In this document: piece after piece, positions 38,026 to 48,709 of the stretch
How positions within the stretch are numbered: position 1 is the stretch's first letter
Layout: every line of letters starts with the position of its first letter
DNA from: Advenella sp. S44
GTDB lineage: Bacteria; Pseudomonadota; Gammaproteobacteria; Burkholderiales; Burkholderiaceae_B
Reading direction: 5' to 3'
NCBI RefSeq assembly: GCF_002810445.1
Contig: NZ_NEXS01000001.1
Coordinates: 310,001-374,000 of the forward strand
Length of the DNA stretch: 64,000 nucleotides
Translations under genes and position numbers: made by a program
The notes under the pieces: generated by a model
Seen by the model: the letters and a program-made list of their open reading frames with translations, nothing else
Told to the model about the DNA's origin: nothing
Databases searched by the model: none

Positions 38026-38895
38026 ATCCAGCAGTTCGCGAATCGCCGGCTGCTGCGCGTCAATGGCTTTAACGCACACATAAAATTGCCGTTGCGCCCA
38101 GCTGTCTTCCAGACGCAGCAGCTGCAGCCCCATGGGCTGCAAATAATTGGCAGCGATTTTCTCTGGGACTACGCCGATACCCAATCCTTCCCTGATCATC
38201 CGACATCGGGCTTCGAAATTGGATACCTGCAGGTTCACATTGGGAGGGCGCGACAGGGAAGGCTCGACATAGGCCAGAAAAGAGTCCAGCGAATGGCGGG
38301 GAAAGTAACCGAGCAGATCGTAGTCCAGCGCCTCCTCAAGGAACAAGGACTTGCGCTGCGCCAGCGGATGCCCAGTGGGCACGACCAGACCTACCCGATC
38401 CTGTTTATAAGGATACGAAACGACGCCCGTAGCGGGCTGGTCTGCGTGATAAATGCCGATGTCGCCCGAATCTTGCGCTACCAGTCGTGGCACGTCGTAA
38501 CTGTGGCATTCGACCAGATCAATCCGCAGGCGGCTATGGGTTTTCAGGTACGTCGCCATCTGTTGCGGCAGAAATTGCAAAATGGTTGACGGGTTGGCCA
38601 GCAGTCTCAACTGGGCTTTACCGTCATTGGCAAATTCGTGAATCAGTCTCTCTGTCAGCCGCAAGTTACGCAAAATGGACTTTGCATGCTGGTACAGCAA
38701 CATGCCAGCGGGCGTCGGCTCAACCCCGCGACCATGCCGCGACAGCAGGGTTTTGTTCAGGTGCTGTTCCAGATCAGTAATGCGCTTACTGACAGCAGAT
38801 GTCACCAGATTCTCGCGCTGCGCCGCCCTGGACAGACTTTTTTCTTCTACCGCAGCAACAAAGGCTTCCAACGAGGGGATATCCAGTTTTTTCAT
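38011..38895 (-). CDS. LysR-type transcriptional regulator ending in the octamer array
   Basis: 294 aa from ATG 38895 (MKKLDIPSLEAFVAAVEEKSLSRAAQRENLVTSAVSKRI, HTH residues 4-62), then the effector domain. An upstream extension to 39108 crosses the yidC terminator and is rejected. The last residues DALML and the TGA stop are encoded by repeat units, so the array has replaced or extended the C-terminus. Convergent with the catabolic cluster; it may regulate it. Confidence 0.9.
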   Translation of the reverse strand: MKKLDIPSLEAFVAAVEEKSLSRAAQRENLVTSAVSKRITDLEQHLNKTLLSRHGRGVEPTPAGMLLYQHAKSILRNLRLTERLIHEFANDGKAQLRLLANPSTILQFLPQQMATYLKTHSRLRIDLVECHSYDVPRLVAQDSGDIGIYHADQPATGVVSYPYKQDRVGLVVPTGHPLAQRKSLFLEEALDYDLLGYFPRHSLDSFLAYVEPSLSRPPNVNLQVSNFEARCRMIREGLGIGVVPEKIAANYLQPMGLQLLRLEDSWAQRQFYVCVKAIDAQQPAIRELLDALML

Positions 38896-38973
38896 GCGTC
38901 TCTCTTGTATGTTCCCGGGTAGCAGGCCGGCCCGTGACAGTTGCGCAAAATCATACCATGAACGATCGGGCAC

Positions 38974-39006
38974 AAAAAAACCGCTATGGCAGAGGCAATA
39001 GCGGTT
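38974..39006 (-). terminator. Intrinsic terminator after yidC
   Basis: On the minus strand: stem AACCGCTAT / ATAGCGGTT with a 10-nt loop followed by seven T, about 48 bp past the yidC stop. It ends the rpmH-rnpA-yidD-yidC transcript. Confidence 0.85.
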
Positions 39007-39053
39007 CAGTGTTTCCGGGTGACTAACCGCCAGGCCGAGGGCCTGGCTTATGG

Positions 39054-40733
39054 TCAACCTATGTTGGCGTCGTTGGCGGCCTTGTTCATATTGCGCGTGA
39101 TGAACCACTGCTGGGCAATGGAGAGCACGTTATTGACGCACCAGTACAGTACTAGGCCGGCCGGGAACATGAACATCATGGCGCCGAAGACAAGCGGCAT
39201 GAACATCATGATCTTGGCCTGCATCGGATCCGGTGGTTTCGGATTCAGGCGCATTTGCAGGAACATACTGGCCATCATAAAGATTGGCAAAATGAAGTAG
39301 GGATCATGCACCGACAGGTCATGGATCCAGCCTAACCAGGGGGCGCCGCGCATTTCTACGCTGGCCAGCAGCACCCGATACAGGGTCAGGAAGACGGGGA
39401 TCTGCACCAGGATCGGCAGACATCCGCCCAGCGGGTTGATTTTTTCCTTGCGGTACATTTCCATCATGGCGGCATTGAGCGCCTGACGGTCATTCCCGAA
39501 CTTCTCCTTCATGGCCTGCATCCGCGGCGCGACGTTTTTCATCTTCGCCATGGATTTGTAGCTGGCCGCCGATAGCGGGAAGAAAATCAGTTTGATCAGG
39601 ACGGTAAGTAGAACAATCGTCCAGCCCCAGTTGCCAACAATAGAATGGATCCACTGCATGACCGCAAACATGGGCTTGGCAATGATCGTGAGCCAGCCGT
39701 AATCGACCACGACATCCAGGCCGGGGGCGACAGAAGCCAGGGCATCCTGGTCCTGCGGACCTACCCAAAGTTCAGCATTCGTCGTGATGCTGGCGCCGGG
39801 CTCCAGCGTGCCCAGTGGCTCGACGGTGCTGACTGCGTATAGCCCTTCGGGGGTCTTGCGCAGGTTATAAAGCCGATCCTTGCCTTCGGGCGGCACCCAG
39901 GCGGTGACAAAATAATGCTCGATCATGGCGACCCAGCCGTCTTGGGCCTGCTTGACGTACTCAGCGCTGTTTTTGTCTATGTCAGAAAACGAAAACTTCT
40001 GGAAGCGTCCTTCTTCGGTGTAAATAGCAGGACCGGTAAAGGTATGGTAGAAACTGGATGCGCCTGGCGGGTCGTTGCTGTCGCGGGTAATTTGCAGATA
40101 CTGCGACGGCTGTTGCGGCTCCTGACTGGTGTTGGTGATTTCGTCCCGGACGTCGACGCGATACGTACCCTTGTTGAACGTATAGGTACGTGTCACTTTC
40201 AGACCACCGGATTCGGATTCAAATATAACCGGCAACGTATCGCCGGTCATGGTTGTCTCGGAGGACACCAGCTTGAACGGCTTGTACTGATCCGGATAGT
40301 TTTTCTTTTGACCGGCCGGTGCAACAATACCGCTTTGTACCGTGTAGCGCGAGATCTCATTGTTCTCCAGCAGTACGGCAGACTTGGATTCGTCCGCAGT
40401 ATCGCGGTGCTTGCGCAACTCGGCATGAACCAGTTGTGCACCCATCGTATCAAACTGGATACGGAATTCGTCGGTTTCGATATCAACGATTTCAGATGGC
40501 GCACTTGTCGCTGCCTGGGCCTGAGCCGGCGTGGTTGACGCACCTGGCACCGCTGGTGCAGATGGCGTATCGGCTTGCGGCGTTTCCGAAGCCGGTGCAG
40601 TGTTATCCTGCTGCGCGACCTTGGGCTGTTCGCCAAGAAGAGAGGGATGACCGGTGTAGGTTTGCCAGTTGTTCCACAGCATAAATGCCGAGAAAACAAA
40701 TATCATCCAGAGTATGGTGCGTCGGATATCCAT
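39054..40733 (-). CDS. yidC: Membrane protein insertase YidC
   Basis: 559 aa, Gram-negative length. N-terminal TM (TILWMIFVFSAFMLWNNW), a Pro/Ala/Gln-rich linker, the large P1 periplasmic beta domain (about 70-350), then the conserved five-helix insertase core with WGWTIVLLTVLIKLIFFPLSAASYKSMAKMK, GGCLPILVQIPVFLTLYRVL and the C-terminal VLYWCVNNVLSIAQQWFI. Inserts Sec-dependent and independent inner-membrane proteins. Downstream of yidD, with its own terminator. Confidence 0.98.
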   Translation of the reverse strand: MDIRRTILWMIFVFSAFMLWNNWQTYTGHPSLLGEQPKVAQQDNTAPASETPQADTPSAPAVPGASTTPAQAQAATSAPSEIVDIETDEFRIQFDTMGAQLVHAELRKHRDTADESKSAVLLENNEISRYTVQSGIVAPAGQKKNYPDQYKPFKLVSSETTMTGDTLPVIFESESGGLKVTRTYTFNKGTYRVDVRDEITNTSQEPQQPSQYLQITRDSNDPPGASSFYHTFTGPAIYTEEGRFQKFSFSDIDKNSAEYVKQAQDGWVAMIEHYFVTAWVPPEGKDRLYNLRKTPEGLYAVSTVEPLGTLEPGASITTNAELWVGPQDQDALASVAPGLDVVVDYGWLTIIAKPMFAVMQWIHSIVGNWGWTIVLLTVLIKLIFFPLSAASYKSMAKMKNVAPRMQAMKEKFGNDRQALNAAMMEMYRKEKINPLGGCLPILVQIPVFLTLYRVLLASVEMRGAPWLGWIHDLSVHDPYFILPIFMMASMFLQMRLNPKPPDPMQAKIMMFMPLVFGAMMFMFPAGLVLYWCVNNVLSIAQQWFITRNMNKAANDANIG

Positions 40734-40828
40734 GTAACCTAATTACAAGTGAAAAGCGGTTGGAAAAACGCACTAGTGTAACCTAGTGCCTATCGCGGGG
40801 ATGCGGTTTTGCAGGCAGTCTACTGAAA

Positions 40829-41086
40829 TTATTCACGATTTGCTGTGCTGGTAGTGTCAGGGCACGCCCTTGCGGGCGGTACCGGATCGTAGCCACCCTG
40901 GCTGAAAGGATGACAGCGGCAAAGCCGTTTAGTCCCCAGCCACAGACCTTTTCCGGCGCCATGGGTATGGATGGCCTGCTCCATATAAGCCGAACAGCTT
41001 GGCGTAAACCGGCAGGACTGACCAACCCACGGACTAATAAAATAGCGGTAAAAACGAATGGGTGCAATCAGAAGCTGGCGGATCAT
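40829..41086 (-). CDS. yidD: Membrane protein insertion efficiency factor YidD
   Basis: 85 aa from ATG 41086: [33 protein letters not shown] carries the invariant Cys-containing YidD signature, and [18 protein letters not shown] ends the core. ATG overlaps the rnpA stop by ATGA, the usual tight rnpA-yidD arrangement. An alternative longer frame starting at 41182 would overlap rnpA extensively and is rejected. Confidence 0.96.
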   Translation of the reverse strand: MIRQLLIAPIRFYRYFISPWVGQSCRFTPSCSAYMEQAIHTHGAGKGLWLGTKRLCRCHPFSQGGYDPVPPARACPDTTSTANRE

Positions 41087-41499
41087 GGCTGCGTATTCCT
41101 GACAGCAGGACCGGCAACAGCCCGCGCGAAATGACCATCCACTTCCTGGCGTACACGCTGGCGCAGGATGGTGAGCGAACACGGCTCTATCTTGCCATGC
41201 AGGCGCACCAGGTAGTCGGCGGCGGGTAGCTGAAGACGATAATGACGAAAAGACTCGCGAATCACCCGCTTGATGGTATTGCGGGTTGTAGCCCGCACAG
41301 CGAATCGCTTGGCAACAATCATGCCCAGCCTTGCCGCAGGTTCGGGCAATGGGGGCGTGGGCTGCGCGTGGTTCAAAGTGAACAACGCCCCCCGGGACAC
41401 ACGCCGTCCTTTCAGGACATTCGTGAATTCAGAGGGGCGGTGCAGTCGCGCCGCTTTGGGATAGGTGGCGCTTTGCATGAAACGGACGGGAACCGTCAT
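41083..41499 (-). CDS. rnpA: Ribonuclease P protein component
   Basis: 138 aa basic protein. Contains the RNA-binding signature [22 protein letters not shown] (about residue 65-86) and the N-terminal [20 protein letters not shown]. Works with the M1-type RNA to mature the 5' end of tRNA. M1 or M8 may be the start; the region before M8 is short. Follows rpmH by 41 bp. Confidence 0.96.
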   Translation of the reverse strand: MTVPVRFMQSATYPKAARLHRPSEFTNVLKGRRVSRGALFTLNHAQPTPPLPEPAARLGMIVAKRFAVRATTRNTIKRVIRESFRHYRLQLPAADYLVRLHGKIEPCSLTILRQRVRQEVDGHFARAVAGPAVRNTQP

Positions 41500-41540
41500 C
41501 AGCCTGGTCAGGCGCGATCGGATCGAAGTCCGGATCGCAC

Positions 41541-41675
41541 TCAGACGGCCAGACGTTTACGGCCTTTGGCGCGACGAGCGTTGATCACGGCGCGGCCACC
41601 ACGTGTTTTCATGCGGACACGAAAGCCATGTGTGCGTTTGCGACGAGTTACGGAGGGTTGGTAAGTACGTTTCAT
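41541..41675 (-). CDS. rpmH: 50S ribosomal protein L34
   Basis: 44 aa: begins [20 protein letters not shown] and ends GRKRLAV, the full L34 sequence. Typical first gene of the rnpA operon, facing away from dnaA across the origin region. Confidence 0.98.
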   Translation of the reverse strand: MKRTYQPSVTRRKRTHGFRVRMKTRGGRAVINARRAKGRKRLAV

Positions 41676-42463
41676 GGAAATTCCACCAAAAATAAAGAGC
41701 TAAAGTTAAATACGGCTAATGCCGAACGGTTGTCCGCCGCCGTTTTCAAGACAAAAACATTGATACGGTGACTCTGCCCGGGCCGCCAAACCCCACACTG
41801 GTGGCGTTCTGACTGATGACGGGTTACCGCAAAGGCTGACCGCAGGCTGTCTGGTTGTGTTGTGCCGCAGTGCATGCCGTAAGGGGCAAAGTCATTGGCG
41901 ACTCATCACTTTGTTCTGCGCCGCTCCGGGTACGGGTGTTGCCACCTGTGTTGCCCGTGCGCTGGCTTGCTGCTGGACTCTGGCTGCCAATCAAGGCGTG
42001 ACGGGCTCGGGGCACCCGGCCCATGTACCTGCCAAGGTACCTTTATAACCAAGGGTGTTTTGGATAACTACCAAGGATATTTTCGAACCTGTTTGAAGTC
42101 GGCCCAGCGTCTTTTTACCTATTGCAAAGCCCAAAGTACACCAAAATGCACAGCAGGCGCGTATCGCAATTTTGTAAAGCCTTATATTTCATCAAATTTT
42201 TTGTGGTTAGTCAATGGTTTAGACGGGTTTTTCAATAATATTTGCGTTTCTGTTGTCAAGCCTCGGCTCATTTGCGGCCGGTTTATGCCGGCACCGCCCA
42301 CATTTGAGCTGGAAAATACGCGAAGTAAAGCGAATTCCCCGGATAGTTGCTCAATTTTGTTGCGGATTGGCGGTATCGGTGGAAACTTTGAAACAGGCGG
42401 GCTGCCTGTGGATAACTTTGTCCGAATCAGGGTAAAATAGGATGTTTTCAGATTGACGTCGAT
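41676..42463. other. oriC: Likely chromosomal origin region (oriC) between rpmH and dnaA
   Basis: 788 bp, no gene, bracketed by rpmH and dnaA as in most bacteria. Contains one perfect DnaA box (42407-42415), one with a single mismatch (TTTGGATAA, 42059-42067), weaker look-alikes, and an AT-rich block 42180-42250 that could be the unwinding element. The box number is low by eye; the assignment rests mostly on synteny. Confidence 0.7.
42407..42415 (-). promoter_or_regulatory. Perfect DnaA box (TTATCCACA)
   Basis: TGTGGATAA on the plus strand, 49 bp upstream of the dnaA start. Matches the consensus R-type box exactly; probably serves both initiation and dnaA autoregulation. Confidence 0.85.
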
Positions 42464-43993
42464 ATGCAAGAGTTTTGGCAATCCTGCGTGCATTCCCTGG
42501 CCCAGGAACTCCCTCCCGAACAGATGAAGGCATGGGTGCATCCCCTGTCTTTTCTCAGTTTTGATGAAGAACTGGGCGAAGTTCGCGTGTCCGCGCCAAA
42601 TGCCATCAAGCAGAACTGGGCTCGCACCAACTATACGCAGCGCATCCAGGAGTTGGCCAGCAACTGGTTCAATCGACCAGGTATACGGGTCATTTTTCAG
42701 GTAGCGCGGCGCGATCAGCAGGTATCCCAGGTGCACGGGCCCGCCGTGTCTCCGCCGGCTGGCATGCCGGGCGCTGGGGCCAATGGCGTCTCGGCACCCC
42801 GCGAACATACCGACGGCGTTTCGGTCCCGCTTAACGGCCATGGGGGCCACGGTGCGTCACGCTCCACGGCACAAGCGACGGCAGCCGATGCAGCAACATC
42901 GACCAAGGAACCGGTAGTCATTATCGAAACACTCGGGCAGGCGCCCGAAGACCACGTGTACAAGCGGTCGCACATGAATGCGAACCTGACGTTTGAAAGC
43001 CTGGTCATTGGTAAGTCGAACCAGCTGGCTAACGCGGCGTCGGCACAAATTGTTGAGAATCCCGGTGTCTCTTCGTATAACCCGTTTTTCCTGTACGGAA
43101 GCACGGGCCTGGGCAAGACTCACCTGATGCACGCCATCGGCAATGCGCTATTTAAGGCTGGCAAAGTCAGTCGCGTTCGCTACATCCACGCCGATCAGTA
43201 CTATTCCGATATGGTCAAATCGTTCCAGACCAATACCTTTGATGACCTGAAGCGTTACTATCATTCGCTGGACCTGCTGTTGATCGATGACATCCAGTTT
43301 TTCCGCAAGAAGGAACGCACCCAGGAAGAGTTTTTCCTGCTGTATGAAACCATGGTGCAGCGCGGGCGCCAAATCGTGATTACTTCCGATACATACCCGC
43401 GCGAATTGCAGGACATTAACAGCCGGCTAACGTCGCGTTTCGATTCGGGTCTCACCGTGCAGATTGAGCCGCCCGAGCTGGAAATGCGTGTGGCCATTCT
43501 GCTGCGCAAGGCCGAAGAGAAAACCGCCATCGTCCTTAAGGAAGAAGCGGCTTTCTTCATAGCGAAGCATTTGCGCAGTAACGTAAGAGAGCTGGAGGGG
43601 GCGTTGTCGCGAGTATCGGCTTATGCCGGTTTCCATGGCGTCAAGATTATTACGGTCGAATTTTGTAAGGAAGCCCTCAAGGATTTGCTGTCGGTATCTA
43701 TCGGTCAGATTACCATCGAGAATATCCAGAAAACAGTGGCCGATTTTTACAAGTTGAAGGTTCAGGAGATGTACTCGAAACGCCGGCCGGCCAATATTGC
43801 CATGGCCAGGCAGATCGCCATGTACCTGGCCAAGGAATTAACGCAGAAAAGCCTGCCGGAAATTGGAGATTCGTTCGGCGGTAGAGATCACACAACGGTG
43901 CTGCACGCGGTTCGCAAAATTACCGAACAGCGTGCCAAGAACGCCGAGTTGAATCACCAGTTACACGTATTGGAACAAACCTTAAAAGGATAA
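42464..43993 (+). CDS. dnaA: Chromosomal replication initiator DnaA
   Basis: 509 aa. Domain I MQEFWQSCVHSLAQELPPEQMKAWVHPL; a Gly/Ala-rich variable domain II (about 88-160); AAA+ domain with Walker A GSTGLGKT (about 210) and Walker B LLIDDIQFF (about 272); C-terminal domain IV with FGGRDHTTVLHAVRKI that binds DnaA boxes. Complete. The two-base gap to dnaN suggests co-transcription. Confidence 0.99.
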   Translation: MQEFWQSCVHSLAQELPPEQMKAWVHPLSFLSFDEELGEVRVSAPNAIKQNWARTNYTQRIQELASNWFNRPGIRVIFQVARRDQQVSQVHGPAVSPPAGMPGAGANGVSAPREHTDGVSVPLNGHGGHGASRSTAQATAADAATSTKEPVVIIETLGQAPEDHVYKRSHMNANLTFESLVIGKSNQLANAASAQIVENPGVSSYNPFFLYGSTGLGKTHLMHAIGNALFKAGKVSRVRYIHADQYYSDMVKSFQTNTFDDLKRYYHSLDLLLIDDIQFFRKKERTQEEFFLLYETMVQRGRQIVITSDTYPRELQDINSRLTSRFDSGLTVQIEPPELEMRVAILLRKAEEKTAIVLKEEAAFFIAKHLRSNVRELEGALSRVSAYAGFHGVKIITVEFCKEALKDLLSVSIGQITIENIQKTVADFYKLKVQEMYSKRRPANIAMARQIAMYLAKELTQKSLPEIGDSFGGRDHTTVLHAVRKITEQRAKNAELNHQLHVLEQTLKG

Positions 43994-43995
43994 TC

Positions 43996-45105
43996 ATGCA
44001 ACTGTTACAAGCGAATCGCGATGCGCTGCTCAAACCGCTGCAAACGGTCGCCGGGATTGTAGAGCGCCGGCACACGATGCCGATTCTGGCAAATATTTTG
44101 CTGCGGAAAGAGGGGAACAAAATTGCGTTCGTGGCTACCGACCTAGAGGTTCAGATCACCACGCATGCCGACTTCGGCGTGGGTGACGATGTGGAGTCTA
44201 CAACGGTTGCCGCACGCAAGCTGCTTGACTTTGTACGTGCGCTGCCTGCAGCCAATGAAGTCAAACTCAAACTGCAGGATGGCAAGCTGGGCATCCAATC
44301 CGGCAGAAGCCGTCTGGAGCTGCAAACGCTTAATGGGTCCGAGTATCCGACGGTGTCTGTGCCCGATAGCTGGAACGTGTCTTTCACGATGCCGCAACGG
44401 GCCTTGCGCAAACTGTTTGGCATGGTCCATTTTTCCATGGCGCAGCAGGACATCCGTTATTACCTGAACGGCACACTGATGGTCTTTGAGCCGGGCATGG
44501 TGCGCGCCGTGGCCACAGACGGTCACCGTCTGGCCCATGCCGCTGAAGACATCGAAGGCATCCAGTCTTCCAGCGAAGTCATTCTGCCGCGCAAAACCGT
44601 CCTGGAAGTGCAGCGCCTGCTGGACGACAGCGACGAGCCCGTCAATATCGACGTATCGGCCAGCCAAATCCGTTTTACCTTCGGCGACATCGAGTTGATA
44701 TCCAAACTGGTCGAAGGCAAGTTCCCCGATTTCAAGCGTGTTATTCCGAGCGATTACACTCGTCATTTCAATGTTAATCGCGAAGCGCTGCAAAGCAGTC
44801 TGCATATTGCATCCATTCTCATGACAGACAAGCTCAAAGGCATCAAGCTGAATCTGGAAAACAATCTGCTGCAAATGAAGTATATCAATGCAGACCAGGA
44901 AAATGCCCAGGATGAAATCGAGATCGATTACAGCTTTGAGCCGTTAAGTGTGGGGTTTAACGTGACGTATCTGCAGGACGTGCTGGCCATGGCCAAGACC
45001 GAAGAAGTGATCTGGTCCGTCAAGCCGGATGTCAACGCCTCGGCGCTGATTACCCTGCCAGAAGAAAAGCACTTCAAATACGTTGTTATGCCAATGCGTA
45101 TCTAA
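43996..45105 (+). CDS. dnaN: DNA polymerase III beta sliding clamp
   Basis: 369 aa, family length. Three-fold clamp repeats; MQLLQANRDALLKPLQTVAGIVERRHTMPILANILL at the N-terminus and VVMPMRI at the C-terminus are diagnostic. Two bases after dnaA. Dimer encircles DNA and tethers Pol III. Confidence 0.99.
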   Translation: MQLLQANRDALLKPLQTVAGIVERRHTMPILANILLRKEGNKIAFVATDLEVQITTHADFGVGDDVESTTVAARKLLDFVRALPAANEVKLKLQDGKLGIQSGRSRLELQTLNGSEYPTVSVPDSWNVSFTMPQRALRKLFGMVHFSMAQQDIRYYLNGTLMVFEPGMVRAVATDGHRLAHAAEDIEGIQSSSEVILPRKTVLEVQRLLDDSDEPVNIDVSASQIRFTFGDIELISKLVEGKFPDFKRVIPSDYTRHFNVNREALQSSLHIASILMTDKLKGIKLNLENNLLQMKYINADQENAQDEIEIDYSFEPLSVGFNVTYLQDVLAMAKTEEVIWSVKPDVNASALITLPEEKHFKYVVMPMRI

Positions 45106-45114
45106 AATCGTGAC

Positions 45115-47734
<2,620 letters not shown>

Positions 47735-47745
47735 GTGTCTGTCGG

Positions 47746-47807
47746 TTCTCATAATTAGTGAAAAATTCTCACAATTAATGAAAATCGATTCTCACAATTA
47801 GTGAAAA
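47746..47807 (+). repeat. Three iterons TTCTCA(C/T)AATTA(G/A)TGAAAA
   Basis: Copies begin at 47746, 47766 and 47789, all in the same orientation, spaced 20 and 23 bp. Each contains the short dyad TCAC-AATTA-GTGA or a variant. Closely packed same-direction ~20-bp sites starting a few bases from a TGT terminus is the pattern of TnsB-binding sites at a Tn7-type right end. Confidence 0.75.
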
Positions 47808-47830
47808 AATTTGTAGCTATACAGATCGCC

Positions 47831-47870
47831 AAACAGGCTCCGATGTTTTATCGGAGCCTGTTTTTATTTG
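47831..47870 (+). terminator. Strong intrinsic terminator after gyrB
   Basis: 14-bp stem (47831-47844 / 47850-47863; GGCTCCGAT/ATCGGAGCC core) with a 5-nt loop, followed by TTTTTATTT. Ends gyrB transcription and, because A-rich DNA precedes it, may also work from the other side. It lies inside the iteron side of the putative element, or is the native gyrB terminator if the true boundary is further right. Confidence 0.9.
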
Positions 47871-48217
47871 TGCGGGGGTTTGGGAGGTAGATCACCGACA
47901 GACGACTAGTTGGCATCGCTGCGGTCGGGAATGAGTGATAGATCATATGATGCTGAGAAACAAAAAGTATCAAATTAAATATTTAGTCGTAATTTTTTGT
48001 CTTGTGGATCTTGATTTCAGTCAATTTAAAAAATCTTGATTTCGTTCTTTAACTATATGATTAATAATAAGAAATTATAAAATATTCAATATATGCTATG
48101 AGTTAAATTAATTCATATTAACTATTGATTGTTTTTTGTTGATAGCTTCTAACTTGTTCTCCTGGCCTATATTCATTAGACTAAAAATATACAAAATTCA
48201 ATGGGACGGTTGGGTAC

Positions 48218-48481
48218 ATGGATGCGATCGAACTGAACTATCGATTGAAACGTGCGGGGCACACTCAGGTGAGTTTGGCACGTGAATTGGGTGTGACTCG
48301 CGGAGTCGTCAATGATGTCGTTCATGGCCGCAAATCGGCCTTTCGGGTAGCGTCCCGTGTCGCTGACGCCGTTGGAGTTGACGTTCACGTACTCTGGCCA
48401 GGTCGTTATCGGCAAGAATCGTTAGGCCACCATCCAATAAACAATCGATCTCAACAAAAGGAGAATATGCGACAGAAATAA
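48218..48481 (+). CDS. Ner/Nlp-like winged HTH regulator
   Basis: 87 aa. Resembles phage Mu Ner/SfsB-type DNA-binding proteins: MDAIELNYRLKRAGHTQVSLARELGVTRGVVNDVVHGRKSA (HTH about residues 15-38), then RVASRVADAVGVDVHVLWPGRY. Such proteins repress a transposase promoter from overlapping operators. Set between the element's end and tnsA, so it probably governs transposase expression. Preceded by very AT-rich DNA. Confidence 0.85.
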   Translation: MDAIELNYRLKRAGHTQVSLARELGVTRGVVNDVVHGRKSAFRVASRVADAVGVDVHVLWPGRYRQESLGHHPINNRSQQKENMRQK

Positions 48482-48510
48482 AAAAACCGAACAACTTTTA
48501 CGCTGCTCGG
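48475..48510 (-). terminator. Intrinsic terminator facing left, between ner and tnsA
   Basis: On the minus strand the 9-bp stem (48487-48495 / 48502-48510) pairs fully with G-U wobbles and is followed by TTTTTTTATTT; in the plus direction it has two mismatches and a short T-run. It therefore best terminates a leftward transcript arising upstream of tnsA. The 199 bp up to the tnsA start contains no other recognised gene. Confidence 0.6.
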
Positions 48511-48709
48511 CTTTTGTCTTCAAAGAATGAATATTACGTCTTCGCAAGCATAGTATTCCTTCTTTTGAGGGCTTAAGTCAAGCCGTTTTCCCCTAAAGCG
48601 TAACAATTTTTACCTTGCGCCCAAGCGCTGGGTGGGCACGTTCGCGCCTCTACCCATCATGCTGGGCATAGGTACAGGGGATTTTTTTGCCAAAAAAAGG
48701 AGTACTAAC

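Larger units (their letters stand above)
47735..48217. other. Candidate Tn7-like transposon end and leader region
   Basis: 483 bp between gyrB and the Ner-like gene. From left to right: a TGT-type terminus (47736 or 47740), three iterons (47746-47807), a strong terminator hairpin (47831-47863), a GC-richer stretch to about 47940, then very AT-rich DNA with a repeated ATCTTGATTTC (about 48007 and 48030) that probably contains the promoter and operators of the Ner-like gene. Coordinates of the actual end are inferred. Confidence 0.55.

Noticed and set aside
37796-38083. Plus-strand open frame with repeated SEHQSIRA peptides
   Set aside because: It exists only because the octanucleotide array is open in that frame; it overlaps the dehydrogenase end and the LysR gene and has no ribosome site.
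38896-39108. N-terminal extension of the LysR gene
   Set aside because: It would read through the yidC terminator and the yidC end; the HTH begins right after ATG 38895.
40783-41182. Longer frames over yidD on the minus strand
   Set aside because: The 41067 frame is out of the YidD reading frame, and the 41182 extension lies inside rnpA; ATG 41086 gives the full YidD and an ATGA overlap.
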